Shown here in pieces: positions 11,236-19,395 of a stretch of DNA of 64,000 nt. Location: positions 558,001 through 622,000 of the forward strand of contig NZ_JAHXZM010000002.1 of the NCBI RefSeq assembly GCF_019429535.1, given 5' to 3'. A program made the translations under genes and the position numbers. Within the stretch, counting starts at the first letter, position 1. Each line of letters opens with the position of its first letter. The notes below the pieces were generated by a model. That model was not told the DNA's origin and made no database searches. It saw nothing but the letters and a program-made list of their open reading frames with translations. The DNA is from Sphingomonas citricola (GTDB lineage Bacteria > Pseudomonadota > Alphaproteobacteria > Sphingomonadales > Sphingomonadaceae).

Positions 11236-12057
11236 ATGGCTGACGACAACAACCAGACGGCGGGCGAGCCGATGGCGGCGACCGCGCCGCAGGACGCCGG
11301 CCAGAGCGCGAACACCAACGGCGGTGGTCAGAACGCGGGCGGTCAGGGCGGCGGCTTCGGCGGCGGTCAGGGCGGCGGATACCGCGGTGGTCAGGGCGGC
11401 GGACGCGGTGGCCCGGGTGGCAATCGCGGTCGCGGTGGCCCCGGCGGCAACCGTGGCGGCCGTGACGGCAACCGCGGTGGACGTCGCGACGATCGCCGTG
11501 GCGGTCAGGACGACGGCGGCGAGGAGCTGATTGAGAAGCTCGTCCACATCAACCGCGTGTCGAAGACGGTGAAGGGTGGCAAGCGCTTCGGCTTCGCGGC
11601 GCTGGTCGTCGTGGGCGACGGCAAGGGCCGCGTCGGCTTCGGTCACGGCAAGGCGCGCGAGGTGCCTGAGGCGATCTCGAAGGCGACCGCGTCGGCCAAG
11701 AAGAAGATGCTGCGCGTTCCGCTCAAGGACGGCCGCACGCTGCACCATGACGGCAATGGACACTTCGGCGCAGGCCGTGTGACCGTCCGCTCGGCGCCGT
11801 CGGGCACCGGGATCATCGCGGGTGGCCCGATGCGCGCCATCTTCGAGAGCCTGGGCGTTCACGACGTCGTGACCAAGTCGGTCGGCACGTCGAACCCGTA
11901 CAACATGATCCGCGCGACGTTCGAGGCACTGGGCGAGCAGACCTCGCCCAAGGCCGTCGCACAGCGCCGCGGCAAGAAGATCGCGGACCTGCTCGGTCGC
12001 GGCCAGGGCGCTGACGCCCAGACCGCCGAGGCCGATGCCGCGGCGATCGTGGAGTAA
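11236..12057 (+). CDS. rpsE: 30S ribosomal protein S5 with long Gly/Arg-rich N-terminal extension
   Basis: S5 lines the mRNA entry channel and affects decoding fidelity. The conserved protein occupies about residues 96-265 ([60 protein letters not shown]). Before it lie about 95 residues of low complexity: an acidic/Asn/Gln start, then repeated [15 protein letters not shown] and [13 protein letters not shown] units. E. coli S5 has 167 residues against 273 here. The repeats keep the frame and the same codon bias, so this is a real part of the protein. The extension resembles eukaryotic RGG RNA-binding tails; its function is unknown. Confidence 0.96.
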   Translation: MADDNNQTAGEPMAATAPQDAGQSANTNGGGQNAGGQGGGFGGGQGGGYRGGQGGGRGGPGGNRGRGGPGGNRGGRDGNRGGRRDDRRGGQDDGGEELIEKLVHINRVSKTVKGGKRFGFAALVVVGDGKGRVGFGHGKAREVPEAISKATASAKKKMLRVPLKDGRTLHHDGNGHFGAGRVTVRSAPSGTGIIAGGPMRAIFESLGVHDVVTKSVGTSNPYNMIRATFEALGEQTSPKAVAQRRGKKIADLLGRGQGADAQTAEADAAAIVE

Positions 12058-12063
12058 CGACCA

Positions 12064-12243
12064 ATGGCTACCATCAAGGTCAAGCAGACCGGATCGCCGA
12101 TCCGCCGTACCAAGGATCAGCGCGCGACGCTGATCGGTCTCGGCCTCAACAAGATGCACAAGGTCTCGGAGCTGCAGGACAGCCCCGAGGTCCGCGGGAT
12201 GATCCGCAAGGTGCACCACATGGTCGAGGTGCAGGAGGGCTGA
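12064..12243 (+). CDS. rpmD: 50S ribosomal protein L30
   Basis: Small large-subunit protein. The 59-codon frame reads [20 protein letters not shown] and continues with [20 protein letters not shown], the classical L30 pattern. It lies between rpsE and rplO, exactly where rpmD is expected. It starts 6 bases after the rpsE stop. A strong intrinsic terminator follows within 35 bases. Confidence 0.96.
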   Translation: MATIKVKQTGSPIRRTKDQRATLIGLGLNKMHKVSELQDSPEVRGMIRKVHHMVEVQEG

Positions 12244-12275
12244 GCCTTCCCCACCTTTACCGGTGACAGATTGGG

Positions 12276-12310
12276 GGAAGGGGGCTAAGCGGCCCCCTTC
12301 CTTTTCCTTT
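12276..12310 (+). terminator. Intrinsic terminator between rpmD and rplO
   Basis: GGAAGGGGGC (12276-12285) pairs perfectly with GCCCCCTTCC (12292-12301) around a 6-base loop, followed by TTTTCCTTT. This is a textbook terminator shape inside the spc gene run, 31 bases before rplO. It may attenuate rather than abolish read-through to rplO. Confidence 0.72.
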
Positions 12311-12341
12311 AGCGCGACAAAAGCGAAAGCGAGTGCATATC

Positions 12342-12860
12342 ATGAAGCTCAACGAACTCCGCGACAACCAGGGTGCCCGCAAGTCCCGCATGCGCGTGGG
12401 CCGCGGCATCGGCTCGGGCAAGGGCAAGACCGCGGGGCGCGGTGTGAAGGGTCAGAAGAGCCGCGAGGGCGTGTCCATCGCCGGCTTCGAGGGCGGCCAG
12501 ATGCCGCTCCACATGCGTCTGCCGAAGCGCGGCTTCAACAACATCTTCGCCAAGGATTATGCCGAGGTGAACCTGGGCGCGATCCAGAAGGCGATCGAGT
12601 CGGGCAAGCTAACTGCGACCGATATCGACCATGCCGCGCTGAAGGCGGCTGGTCTGGCACGCGGTGGCAAGGACGGCGTCCGCCTGCTCGGAAAGGGCGA
12701 GCTGACCTCGGCGCTCAACTTCACCGTCGCGGGCGTCTCGGCCGGCGCGCGTGAGGCGGTCGAGAAGGCTGGCGGCTCGGTCAACGTGCCCGAGATCGTC
12801 CCGGCTGCGGAGAAGGCCAAGGCCAAGCACCGCACCGGCCGCGCGGCACCGCGCGCGTGA
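12342..12860 (+). CDS. rplO: 50S ribosomal protein L15
   Basis: Late-assembly large-subunit protein. The 172 residues start [20 protein letters not shown], with the glycine-rich [20 protein letters not shown] and [19 protein letters not shown] characteristic of L15. A GTG at 12333 would add three residues, but the ATG at 12342 is the family start. Enclosed by two intrinsic terminators (12276-12310 and 12947-12985), so it might be a nearly monocistronic unit. Confidence 0.96.
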   Translation: MKLNELRDNQGARKSRMRVGRGIGSGKGKTAGRGVKGQKSREGVSIAGFEGGQMPLHMRLPKRGFNNIFAKDYAEVNLGAIQKAIESGKLTATDIDHAALKAAGLARGGKDGVRLLGKGELTSALNFTVAGVSAGAREAVEKAGGSVNVPEIVPAAEKAKAKHRTGRAAPRA

Positions 12861-12946
12861 TTGTTGCGCCCCGGCCACGCTGCCGGGGCAGACAACACCA
12901 GCCGCTCGGGCTCGAGAATAGACACGGCATGTGATGTGCCTATATG

Positions 12947-12985
12947 AGCGGCGGGGTGGCACGGGCTTCCCCGCCGCTTTTGTTT
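12947..12985 (+). terminator. Intrinsic terminator between rplO and secY
   Basis: AGCGGCGGGG (12947-12956) pairs perfectly with CCCCGCCGCT (12969-12978) around a 12-base loop, followed by TTTGTTT. A smaller hairpin (CCCCGG/CCGGGG, 12869-12888) lies just after the rplO stop. The terminator ends about 55 bases before the secY start. Confidence 0.78.
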
Positions 12986-13040
12986 GGATTCGCGCGCCGT
13001 CGAGTGCCGCGACATCCCGGTTCCAGGACATGCGACAACG

Positions 13041-14405
13041 ATGGCATCCGTAGCCAACAATATGGCCTCAAGCGTCAGTCTGGCGAAGTTCGCGCAGGCG
13101 ACCGACCTCAAGAAGCGGCTGTGGTTCACGATCGGCGCGCTGATCGTCTTCCGTCTGCTCAGCTACGTGCCGCTGCCCGGCGTCGACGCGACCGCGCTCG
13201 GCCTGCTCGCCAACCAGACCAAGGGCGGCGTGCTCGACTTCTTCAACACCTTCTCGGGCGGCTCGCTCAGCCGGATGAGCCTGATCGCGCTCGGCGTGAT
13301 GCCCTACATCACCGCCTCGATCGTGGTGCAGCTGGCGACCAGCCTCAGCCCGCAGCTCGCCGCGATCAAGAAGGAAGGCGAGAGCGGTCGCAAGAAGCTC
13401 AACCAGTACACCCGCTACGGCACCGTCGCGCTGACCGCGGTGCAAGGCTATTTCATCGCGGTGGGCCTCGAGACGCTGGGCGCGAACTCGGGCATCCAGG
13501 CGGTGGTCGAGCCGGGCATGTTGTTCCGCATCAACGCGGTCGTGTCGCTGATCGGCGGCACGATGTTCCTGATGTGGATCGGCGAGCAGATCACCAGCCG
13601 CGGCATCGGCAACGGCGTGTCGCTGATCATCATGGCGGGCATCGTCGCGCATCTGCCGACGACGATCGTCAACCTGCTCGAGGGTGGCCGTTCGGGTTCG
13701 ATGAGCGCGTTCGTGCTGCTCGCGATCATCGCGGTTGTCGTCGGGCTCGTGCTGCTGATCTGCTTCATGGAGCGCGCGCAGCGCCGCATCCTGATCCAGT
13801 ATCCCAAGCGCCAGACGCAGCGCGGCATGCAGGCCGATCGCAGCCACCTGCCGCTCAAGATCAACACCGCGGGCGTGATCCCGCCGATCTTCGCCTCGTC
13901 GCTGCTGCTGATGCCGCTGACGATCACGCAGTTCGCCGGCAACCGCGTCCAGGGTGACAGCTGGTGGGGCGACGTGATCATCAGCCTCAACCAGTATCTC
14001 CAGCACGGCGCGCCGCTGTACATGGCGCTCTACGCCGCGGGCATCATCTTTTTCTCGTTCTTCTACACCGCGGTCGTGTTCAACCCGGAGGAGACGGCGG
14101 AGAATCTGAAGCGCTACGGCGGGTTCATCCCGGGCATCCGTCCGGGTAAGAACACCGAGACGTATTTCGATTACGTGCTGACGCGCATCACCGTGATCGG
14201 TGCTGCATACCTGACGTTCATCTGCGTGGTGCCGGAATATCTCGTCTCGGCGCTGTCGATCCCCTTCTACCTGGGCGGCACCAGCTTGCTCATCGTCGTC
14301 AACGTGACCATGGACACGGTGACGCAGATCCAGTCGCACCTGCTGGCGCACCAGTATGGCGACCTGATCAAGAAGTCGAAGCTGAAGGGGGCGCGTCGCC
14401 GCTGA
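13041..14405 (+). CDS. secY: Protein translocase subunit SecY
   Basis: Channel subunit of the Sec translocon in the inner membrane. The 454 residues contain the expected ten transmembrane helices and the signatures GVMPYITASIVVQLATSLSP (plug region follows helix 2), TQRGMQADRSHLPLKINTAG (cytoplasmic loop) and GGFIPGIRPGKNTETYFDYV. The ATG at 13041 gives MASVANNMASSVSLAKFAQA; a second Met at 13062 is also possible. The frame extends to 12984 without a better start. Followed at 42 bases by adk, the usual partner. Confidence 0.97.
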   Translation: MASVANNMASSVSLAKFAQATDLKKRLWFTIGALIVFRLLSYVPLPGVDATALGLLANQTKGGVLDFFNTFSGGSLSRMSLIALGVMPYITASIVVQLATSLSPQLAAIKKEGESGRKKLNQYTRYGTVALTAVQGYFIAVGLETLGANSGIQAVVEPGMLFRINAVVSLIGGTMFLMWIGEQITSRGIGNGVSLIIMAGIVAHLPTTIVNLLEGGRSGSMSAFVLLAIIAVVVGLVLLICFMERAQRRILIQYPKRQTQRGMQADRSHLPLKINTAGVIPPIFASSLLLMPLTITQFAGNRVQGDSWWGDVIISLNQYLQHGAPLYMALYAAGIIFFSFFYTAVVFNPEETAENLKRYGGFIPGIRPGKNTETYFDYVLTRITVIGAAYLTFICVVPEYLVSALSIPFYLGGTSLLIVVNVTMDTVTQIQSHLLAHQYGDLIKKSKLKGARRR

Positions 14406-14447
14406 CACGCGGTGACGGGCAGGCGACAAACGGGGAGAAACGCGCGC

Positions 14448-15095
14448 GTGAACATCATCCTGCTGGGGCCGCCGGGTGCGGGCAAGGGCACGCAGTCGGA
14501 ACGGCTCGTCGCCGAACGCGGCATGGTCCAGCTGTCCACCGGCGACATGCTGCGCGCCGCGGTGAAGGCGGGGACGCCCGTCGGCGTCCAGGCGAAGACG
14601 GTGATGGACGCGGGCGAGCTCGTCTCCGACGCGATCGTCTCCGCGCTGATCGGCGAACGGATGGACGCGGGCACCGGTGCGGGGGCGATCTTCGACGGTT
14701 ACCCGCGCACCGCCGCGCAGGCCGACGCACTCGACCTCCTTCTCGCCGAGCGCGGGCAGACGCTCGATCACGTCATCGAGCTGGAGGTGAACGAGGACGC
14801 GCTGGTCGAGCGGATCGTCGGCCGCTTCACCTGCGCCAATTGCGGCGCGGGCTATCACGACACGTTCAAGACGCCCCGCGAGGAAGGCGTGTGCGACGTG
14901 TGCGGGTCGACCGAGTTCAAGCGGCGCCCCGACGACAACGAACAGACCGTGCGGACCCGCATGGCCGAATATCGCGCCAAGACCGCGCCGATCATCCCGA
15001 TCTACGAGGCGCGCGGGCTTGTCCGCCGTGTCGACGGCATGGCCGACATCGCGGTGGTGACCGCGTCGATCGAGGCGATCCTCAGCGCGGAGTGA
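14448..15095 (+). CDS. adk: Adenylate kinase
   Basis: Cytoplasmic enzyme converting ATP + AMP to two ADP. The 215 residues begin (GTG) MNIILLGPPGAGKGT with the P-loop at residues 7-15, contain DGYPRTAAQA and the lid with two CxxC pairs (CANC...CDVC, about residues 128-150), so it is the long, zinc-lid form. GGGGAGAAACGC precedes the start. Coupled in position to secY, as in most bacteria. Confidence 0.97.
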   Translation: MNIILLGPPGAGKGTQSERLVAERGMVQLSTGDMLRAAVKAGTPVGVQAKTVMDAGELVSDAIVSALIGERMDAGTGAGAIFDGYPRTAAQADALDLLLAERGQTLDHVIELEVNEDALVERIVGRFTCANCGAGYHDTFKTPREEGVCDVCGSTEFKRRPDDNEQTVRTRMAEYRAKTAPIIPIYEARGLVRRVDGMADIAVVTASIEAILSAE

Positions 15096-15393
15096 TCATC
15101 GCCGTGCCGCCCGCTACCGGATGATGCCCCGCTGCGGGACTTGCGCGCGGCGAGATGACGAAGAGTTCATGCGCGGGTCACCGCCACCGCGGGGCCGAAC
15201 GGGTAGAGCAGGGACATCGGATCGCCGAACGCGATCGGCAGGCACCACCCCCGCCTGACGGTTCCGCGGCTCTGACTACCCGCCGCCCACACTCCCGGTG
15301 GCGTCGGGTTCGCCGGCGAGGGCCTCGCGCTCTCGCCGGCGCTTTCTTGTCTCCCGCTCGACAAGCATCCGCTCACGTGGCAGCGGATTTCAC
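15096..15393 (+). other. Spacer after adk with no supported gene
   Basis: About 300 bases without a convincing gene. A 69-codon frame on the minus strand (15167-15376) runs through the terminator at 15311-15350 and has no recognisable pattern. The only clear structure is that terminator. Confidence 0.5.
15311..15350 (+). terminator. Intrinsic terminator downstream of adk
   Basis: CGCCGGCGAG (15311-15320) pairs perfectly with CTCGCCGGCG (15332-15341) around an 11-base loop, followed by CTTTCTTGT. It lies 216 bases after the adk stop and 44 bases before the next small gene, so it could also end a transcript from within the spacer. Confidence 0.62.
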
Positions 15394-15627
15394 ATGGATG
15401 GTCTGACCCTGTTCGGCTTCGCGGCGGTGCTGTTCATGCTCGTCTGCTACGTGCTGGAAGATCGTGCGCCGTTCTGGACCTTGCTGTTCGCGCTCGGTTG
15501 CGTGGCGAGCGGGGTGTACGGCTTCCTTCAGGGCGCATGGCCGTTCGCGATGGTGGAGATCATCTGGACCGTCGTCGCGCTGCAACGCTGGATGAAACTC
15601 AGGCGGCGCGCGGAACCACGCGCTTGA
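15394..15627 (+). CDS. Small membrane protein, CBU_0592-like
   Basis: A 77-residue protein with about three hydrophobic helices (MDGLTLFGFAAVLFMLVCYV, PFWTLLFALGCVASGVYGFL, FAMVEIIWTVVALQRW) and a basic tail. The arrangement of a loop QGAWPFAMVEIIW before the last helix resembles the small CBU_0592 membrane family, from memory and not tested. It interrupts the stretch between adk and rpsM. A candidate promoter for rpsM overlaps its last codons. Function unknown. Confidence 0.7.
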   Translation: MDGLTLFGFAAVLFMLVCYVLEDRAPFWTLLFALGCVASGVYGFLQGAWPFAMVEIIWTVVALQRWMKLRRRAEPRA

Positions 15628-15652
15628 CTCGGCGTTTGCGCGCGCCTAACTG
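15624..15652 (+). promoter_or_regulatory. Candidate promoter for the rpsM operon
   Basis: TTGACT (15624-15629) and TAACTG (15647-15652) are 17 bases apart, at the end of the small membrane gene and about 150 bases before rpsM. The -35 element matches five of six consensus positions; the -10 element is poor against E. coli. It would drive rpsM-rpsK-rpoA-rplQ after the adk terminator. Confidence 0.42.
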
Positions 15653-15799
15653 CCTCAGCTTCCGACACACCGGTCCCGGCGGCGCTTGCTTGCGTGCGCC
15701 GCGCTTTGCGTAAGGATCGGTGCGACGGAAGTGCAATGCGACGAGATGGGGCGCGTGGCAGCCATGCCGCACCCCGTGGAGCACAGGAGAACGAATTTC

Positions 15800-16168
15800 A
15801 TGGCACGTATCGCGGGTGTCAACATCCCGACCAACAAGCGCGTAATCATCGCGCTGACCTACATCCACGGCATCGGCCCGGCACACGCCAAGGCGCTGAC
15901 CACCAAGCTGAACATCGCGGAAGACCGCCGCGTGCAGGACCTGACCGATCAGGAAGTGCTGCAGATCCGCGAGGCGATCGACGCCGATTACACCGTCGAG
16001 GGTGATCTTCGTCGCGAAACCGCGATGAACATCAAGCGTCTGATGGACCTCGCCTGCTACCGCGGCCTGCGTCACCGCAAGGGCCTGCCGGTCCGCGGCC
16101 AGCGCACGCACACCAACGCGCGCACCCGCAAGGGCAAGGCAAAGCCGATCGCCGGCAAGAAGAAGTAA
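15800..16168 (+). CDS. rpsM: 30S ribosomal protein S13
   Basis: Head protein contacting P-site tRNA and bridging to the large subunit. The 122 residues start [20 protein letters not shown] and carry [20 protein letters not shown] and the basic tail [16 protein letters not shown]. The upstream open frame (from 15686) is ignored because the ATG at 15800, after CACAGGAGAACGAATTTC, gives the family N-terminus with a strong AGGAGA site. Its TAA stop lies inside an inverted repeat. Confidence 0.97.
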   Translation: MARIAGVNIPTNKRVIIALTYIHGIGPAHAKALTTKLNIAEDRRVQDLTDQEVLQIREAIDADYTVEGDLRRETAMNIKRLMDLACYRGLRHRKGLPVRGQRTHTNARTRKGKAKPIAGKKK

Positions 16169-16190
16169 ATCGTCCGGGGGGCGATTTACT
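16164..16190 (+). repeat. Inverted repeat spanning the rpsM stop codon
   Basis: AGTAAATCG (16164-16172) and CGATTTACT (16182-16190) form a perfect 9-bp hairpin with loop TCCGGGGGG; the rpsM TAA stop (16166-16168) is in the left arm. The same arm sequence is used at the guaA stop (20947-20997). There is no T-tail. Remaining bases to 16288 hold no gene. Confidence 0.55.
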
Positions 16191-16288
16191 CCGCCGGAGG
16201 CAGCTATCCCGGCAGCGCAACCTCGGTCGCGCTCCGGTCGAACGGCTCCAGCCCGGCGTCACTTGGAATATAGGTCAGGAACTACCAC

Positions 16289-16678
16289 ATGGCTCAGGCA
16301 CCGCAGCGCATTCGTCGGCGCGAGCGCAAGAACATCACCGCGGGCGTCGCACACGTGAACGCCAGCTTCAACAACACCATGATCACCATCACCGACGCGC
16401 AGGGCAATGCGATCAGCTGGTCCTCGGCGGGCATGATGGGCTTCAAGGGTTCGCGCAAGTCGACCCCGTATGCGGCGCAGGTCGCGGCCGAGGACGCGGG
16501 CAAGAAGGCCGCCGAGCACGGCGTCCGCACGCTCGAGGTCGAGGTCAAGGGTCCGGGTTCGGGCCGCGAGTCGGCGCTGCGCGCGCTCCAGGCGGTCGGT
16601 TTCCAGATCACGTCGATCCGCGACGTGACCTCGATCCCGCACAACGGCGTCCGCCCGTCCAAGCGTCGTCGCGTCTGA
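16289..16678 (+). CDS. rpsK: 30S ribosomal protein S11
   Basis: Platform protein near the mRNA exit and E site. The 129 residues contain [40 protein letters not shown] and the C-terminal signature [20 protein letters not shown]. Typical alpha-operon position between rpsM and rpoA, although 120 bases separate it from rpsM and 91 from rpoA. Normal length. Confidence 0.97.
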   Translation: MAQAPQRIRRRERKNITAGVAHVNASFNNTMITITDAQGNAISWSSAGMMGFKGSRKSTPYAAQVAAEDAGKKAAEHGVRTLEVEVKGPGSGRESALRALQAVGFQITSIRDVTSIPHNGVRPSKRRRV

Positions 16679-16769
16679 TGCTCTCGCGCGGCCGCTGACG
16701 AGTGGCCGCGTTTCTTACCAGGCGGTGTCGCGTGCGCACGCGCTCCGCCCAACCCCAGGGGACGAGATC

Positions 16770-17834
16770 TTGTCTGTCAATGCAAAGAACTGGCAGGAAC
16801 TGAAGAAGCCCAGCGGCCTCGAGAAGAAGAGCGGCGACGGGAAGCGCAAGGCGACGTTCATCGCCGAACCACTCGAGCGCGGCTTCGGCCTGACGCTCGG
16901 CAACGCGCTGCGGCGCGTGCTGCTGTCGAGTCTGCAGGGCGCGGCGGTGACCTCGATCAAGATCGAGAACGTATTGCACGAATTCAGCAGCCTGGCGGGC
17001 GTCCGCGAGGACGTGACCGACATCGTGCTGAACGTGAAGCAGATCGCGATCCGCATGCAGGGCGAGGGCGCGAAGCGGCTTCAGCTCTCCGCCACCGGTC
17101 CGGCCGAGGTGAAGGCGGGCGACATCGCGGTGTCGGGCGACATCGAGGTGATGAACCCAGAGCTGGTGATCTGCCACCTCGACGAGGGCGCGACGCTCAA
17201 CATGGAGCTGACCGCCGACACGGGTAAGGGTTATGTCGCCGCGACCGCCAACCGTCCGGCCGATGCGCCGATCGGCCTGATCCCGGTTGACGCACTCTAC
17301 TCGCCGGTGCGCCAGGTGTCGTACAAGGTCGATCCGACGCGCGTCGGTCAGGACCTCGACTATGACAAGCTGACGCTGACGATCGAGACCGACGGCACCG
17401 TTACGCCCGAGGACGCGGTTGGCTACGCCGGTCGCATCCTGCAGGACCAGCTCGCGCTGTTCGTCCACTTCGACGATTCGTCGGTCACTCGTTCGGCGCC
17501 GGTCGGCGTCGCGGCGCCGGCGGCGAGCATGGGCGAGGTCGCGGGCGATACCGCGCAGATCAACCGTTACCTGCTCAAGAAGGTCGACGAGCTCGAACTG
17601 TCGGTGCGTTCGGCCAACTGCCTCAAGAACGACAACATCATCTACATTGGCGATCTGGTCGGCAAGACCGAGGCTGAGATGCTGCGCACGCCGAACTTCG
17701 GTCGCAAGTCGCTCAACGAGATCAAGGAGGTGCTCTCCAGCATGGGGCTGCGCCTCGGCATGGAGATCCCCGGCTGGCCGCCCGAGAACATCGAGGAAAT
17801 GGCCAAGAAGCTCGAGCAGGAAATTATGGGCTAG
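16770..17834 (+). CDS. rpoA: RNA polymerase alpha subunit, TTG start
   Basis: Assembly scaffold of RNA polymerase and contact for activators. The 354 residues contain the N-terminal dimerisation domain ([40 protein letters not shown]) and the C-terminal domain ([40 protein letters not shown]). The most likely start is TTG at 16770, giving [20 protein letters not shown], with AGGGGACGAGA upstream. A GTG at 16725 would add 15 residues without family support. No ATG exists near the conserved N-terminus. Confidence 0.95.
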   Translation: MSVNAKNWQELKKPSGLEKKSGDGKRKATFIAEPLERGFGLTLGNALRRVLLSSLQGAAVTSIKIENVLHEFSSLAGVREDVTDIVLNVKQIAIRMQGEGAKRLQLSATGPAEVKAGDIAVSGDIEVMNPELVICHLDEGATLNMELTADTGKGYVAATANRPADAPIGLIPVDALYSPVRQVSYKVDPTRVGQDLDYDKLTLTIETDGTVTPEDAVGYAGRILQDQLALFVHFDDSSVTRSAPVGVAAPAASMGEVAGDTAQINRYLLKKVDELELSVRSANCLKNDNIIYIGDLVGKTEAEMLRTPNFGRKSLNEIKEVLSSMGLRLGMEIPGWPPENIEEMAKKLEQEIMG

Positions 17835-17840
17835 GCCGCA

Positions 17841-17863
17841 TCGGGTTAGCACTGCTAACCCGA
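17841..17863 (+). terminator. Hairpin just after rpoA
   Basis: TCGGGTTAGC and GCTAACCCGA form a perfect 10-bp stem with loop ACT, 6 bases after the rpoA stop. There is no T-tail. Two more hairpins follow in the same spacer: CGGATCGGC/GCCGATCCG (17885-17905) and GCGGGA/TCCCGC (17920-17936). Confidence 0.5.
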
Positions 17864-17919
17864 AGACGGCGCCAGCCCGGCCGGCGGATCGGCCCAGCCG
17901 ATCCGTTCGACGTGGAGGC

Positions 17920-17936
17920 GCGGGACTTGCTCCCGC
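17920..17936 (+). repeat. GCGGGA..TCCCGC hairpin, second copy
   Basis: Same stem as at 1109-1125, with loop CTTGC instead of TTTAC. The flanking bases are also similar (a CCGGCCGGCG stretch, a second short hairpin and GTTCGACG lie upstream in both). The rest of the 220-base spacer to 18054 has no gene. Confidence 0.4.
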
Positions 17937-18054
17937 GGCCCGGCCGCAACGAACAGGGCTCCTCCCGGGGAGCGACGGACAACCGGTGGCCCACCGTCCC
18001 ACCAGGCCCGGGGTACCTCATACGGCCCCCTGACGAACGAGAAGGAAGACACCC

Positions 18055-18474
18055 ATGCGTCACCGTGTAGGCGGTCGTAAGCTTCAGCGTACCTCGGCAC
18101 ACCGCCAGGCGCTGTTCCGCAACATGTCGGCCGCGCTGATCAAGCACGAGCAGATCACCACCACCGTCGCCAAGGCGAAGGAGCTTCGCCCCTACGTCGA
18201 GAAGCTCGTCACGCTCGGCAAGAAGGGTGGCCTGTCGAACCGCCGTCTGGCGCACGCGCGCCTGCTCGACGACGCGCAGCTGGTGAAGCTGTTCGACACG
18301 CTCGCGACCCGCTACGCGTCGCGCAACGGCGGCTACACCCGCATCATCAAGGCCGGCATCCGCGCCTCGGATGCCTCGCCGATGGCGATCATCGAGTTCG
18401 TCGACCGCGACGTGGCGGCGAAGGGACAGGACTCGGGTCCGGTCCTGACCGAAGACGATTTCGACGGCGAGTGA
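18055..18474 (+). CDS. rplQ: 50S ribosomal protein L17
   Basis: Large-subunit protein near the tunnel exit. The 139 residues start [20 protein letters not shown] and contain [20 protein letters not shown] and the later [20 protein letters not shown]. The acidic tail ([20 protein letters not shown]) extends it beyond the E. coli length of 127. Preceded by AGAAGGAAGACACCC. Last gene of the ribosomal cluster. Confidence 0.97.
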   Translation: MRHRVGGRKLQRTSAHRQALFRNMSAALIKHEQITTTVAKAKELRPYVEKLVTLGKKGGLSNRRLAHARLLDDAQLVKLFDTLATRYASRNGGYTRIIKAGIRASDASPMAIIEFVDRDVAAKGQDSGPVLTEDDFDGE

Positions 18475-18480
18475 GCGCAT

Positions 18481-18502
18481 GTGAGTAGCCTCGGCTACTC
18501 AC
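18481..18502 (+). repeat. Hairpin after rplQ
   Basis: GTGAGTAGCC and GGCTACTCAC are a perfect inverted repeat two bases apart, so at least an 8-bp stem with loop CCTCGG can form 6 bases after the rplQ stop. No T-tail; a better terminator follows at 18573. Confidence 0.5.
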
Positions 18503-18572
18503 GAGGTGCACTTGCCCGGCCAGCGGCGCACTGCGCCGACTGACGGCGCGGCGTTGCCGCGGCGGGCTGACA

Positions 18573-18606
18573 AGAGGAGCCGCTCCAGCGATGGGGCGGC
18601 TCTTCT
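18573..18606 (+). terminator. Probable terminator of the ribosomal cluster
   Basis: AGAGGAGCCGC (18573-18583) pairs with GCGGCTCTTCT (18596-18606), one G-T wobble, around a 12-base loop; the right arm itself is T/C-rich. An in-frame ATG at 18591 of the next gene falls in this loop, which argues for the downstream start at 18630. Confidence 0.55.
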
Positions 18607-18629
18607 CGCATGAACTCAGGGAATTCCGG

Positions 18630-19259
18630 ATGACGCTTCACACCTGGTGGCTGTTTGTCGTCGCGGTGTTCCTGTTGTGCGGCACGCCCGGCCCCAACAT
18701 GCTCCATATCCTGTCGCGCAGCGTCGAGGTCGGCGTGCGGCGGACGACCTTCGCGATGGCGGGGTGTCTGTCGGCAATGCTGATCGTGCTCGCCGCGGCC
18801 GCGACGGGGTTGACGACCTTGCTGCGCGCGATCCCCGGCGCGTTCGACGTGCTCCGCTACGCGGGCGTCGCCTATCTGATCTTTCTCGGCATCAAGGCGT
18901 GGCGCAGCGACGAGGCGCCGGTCGACGTCGGCACGGGCACGCTGCCGAACGCGGTGTCGAAGCGCGCACTGTTCCGCGGCGGCTTCGCGATCGGGATCAG
19001 CAACCCCAAGCTTATCCTGTTCGCCGCGGCGTTCCTGCCGCAATTCGTGGCGCGCGGCGCGCCGCAGGCGCCGCAGTTCGCGATCCTCGTCGTCACCTTC
19101 GTCGCGATGGAATGCCTGTGGTACGCGGCCTACGCGCTCGGCGGGCGATCGCTGTCGCGTTACATGGCGCGGCCGAACGTACGGCGCGTGTTCGACCGCG
19201 TGACCGGCACGATCTTCATCGCATTCGGCGCTGCGTTGTTCACCGCGCGACTGGCGTAG
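18630..19259 (+). CDS. LysE/RhtB-family exporter
   Basis: Inner-membrane exporter of amino acids or related metabolites. The 209 residues have about six hydrophobic helices and the family features [20 protein letters not shown] near residue 20 and [20 protein letters not shown] in the middle. The start at 18630 has CAGGGAATTCC upstream; a Met at 18591 would lie inside a terminator loop. The substrate cannot be told from sequence. It stands alone between rplQ and guaA. Confidence 0.85.
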   Translation: MTLHTWWLFVVAVFLLCGTPGPNMLHILSRSVEVGVRRTTFAMAGCLSAMLIVLAAAATGLTTLLRAIPGAFDVLRYAGVAYLIFLGIKAWRSDEAPVDVGTGTLPNAVSKRALFRGGFAIGISNPKLILFAAAFLPQFVARGAPQAPQFAILVVTFVAMECLWYAAYALGGRSLSRYMARPNVRRVFDRVTGTIFIAFGAALFTARLA

Positions 19260-19395
19260 CCGCTGTCCTACACGCGGATCGGCGCATAGGCTGCGCGCGT
19301 CTTTCTCATGTCGACCTCCGGCTCGCGCGCGCACGCGTAGGGGTGTGACCTTTGCGACCTTCCACGCGCGGCGCGCAGTCGCTACACGCGCGCGG

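Noticed and set aside
12919..12946. Promoter-like TAGACA-N16-TATATG upstream of secY
   Set aside because: Its start point would fall inside the left arm of the strong rplO terminator, so the transcript would begin in the hairpin. Treated as chance similarity.
15167..15376. 69-codon minus-strand frame in the adk spacer
   Set aside because: It runs through an intrinsic terminator, has no ribosome binding site and no recognisable family pattern.
15612..15636. GGAAC-N16-CGTT (EcfG-like) match upstream of rpsM
   Set aside because: A perfect match, but within a coding region and before a housekeeping ribosomal gene. About one such match is expected by chance in 64 kb on both strands, and a TTGACT promoter fits this position better.
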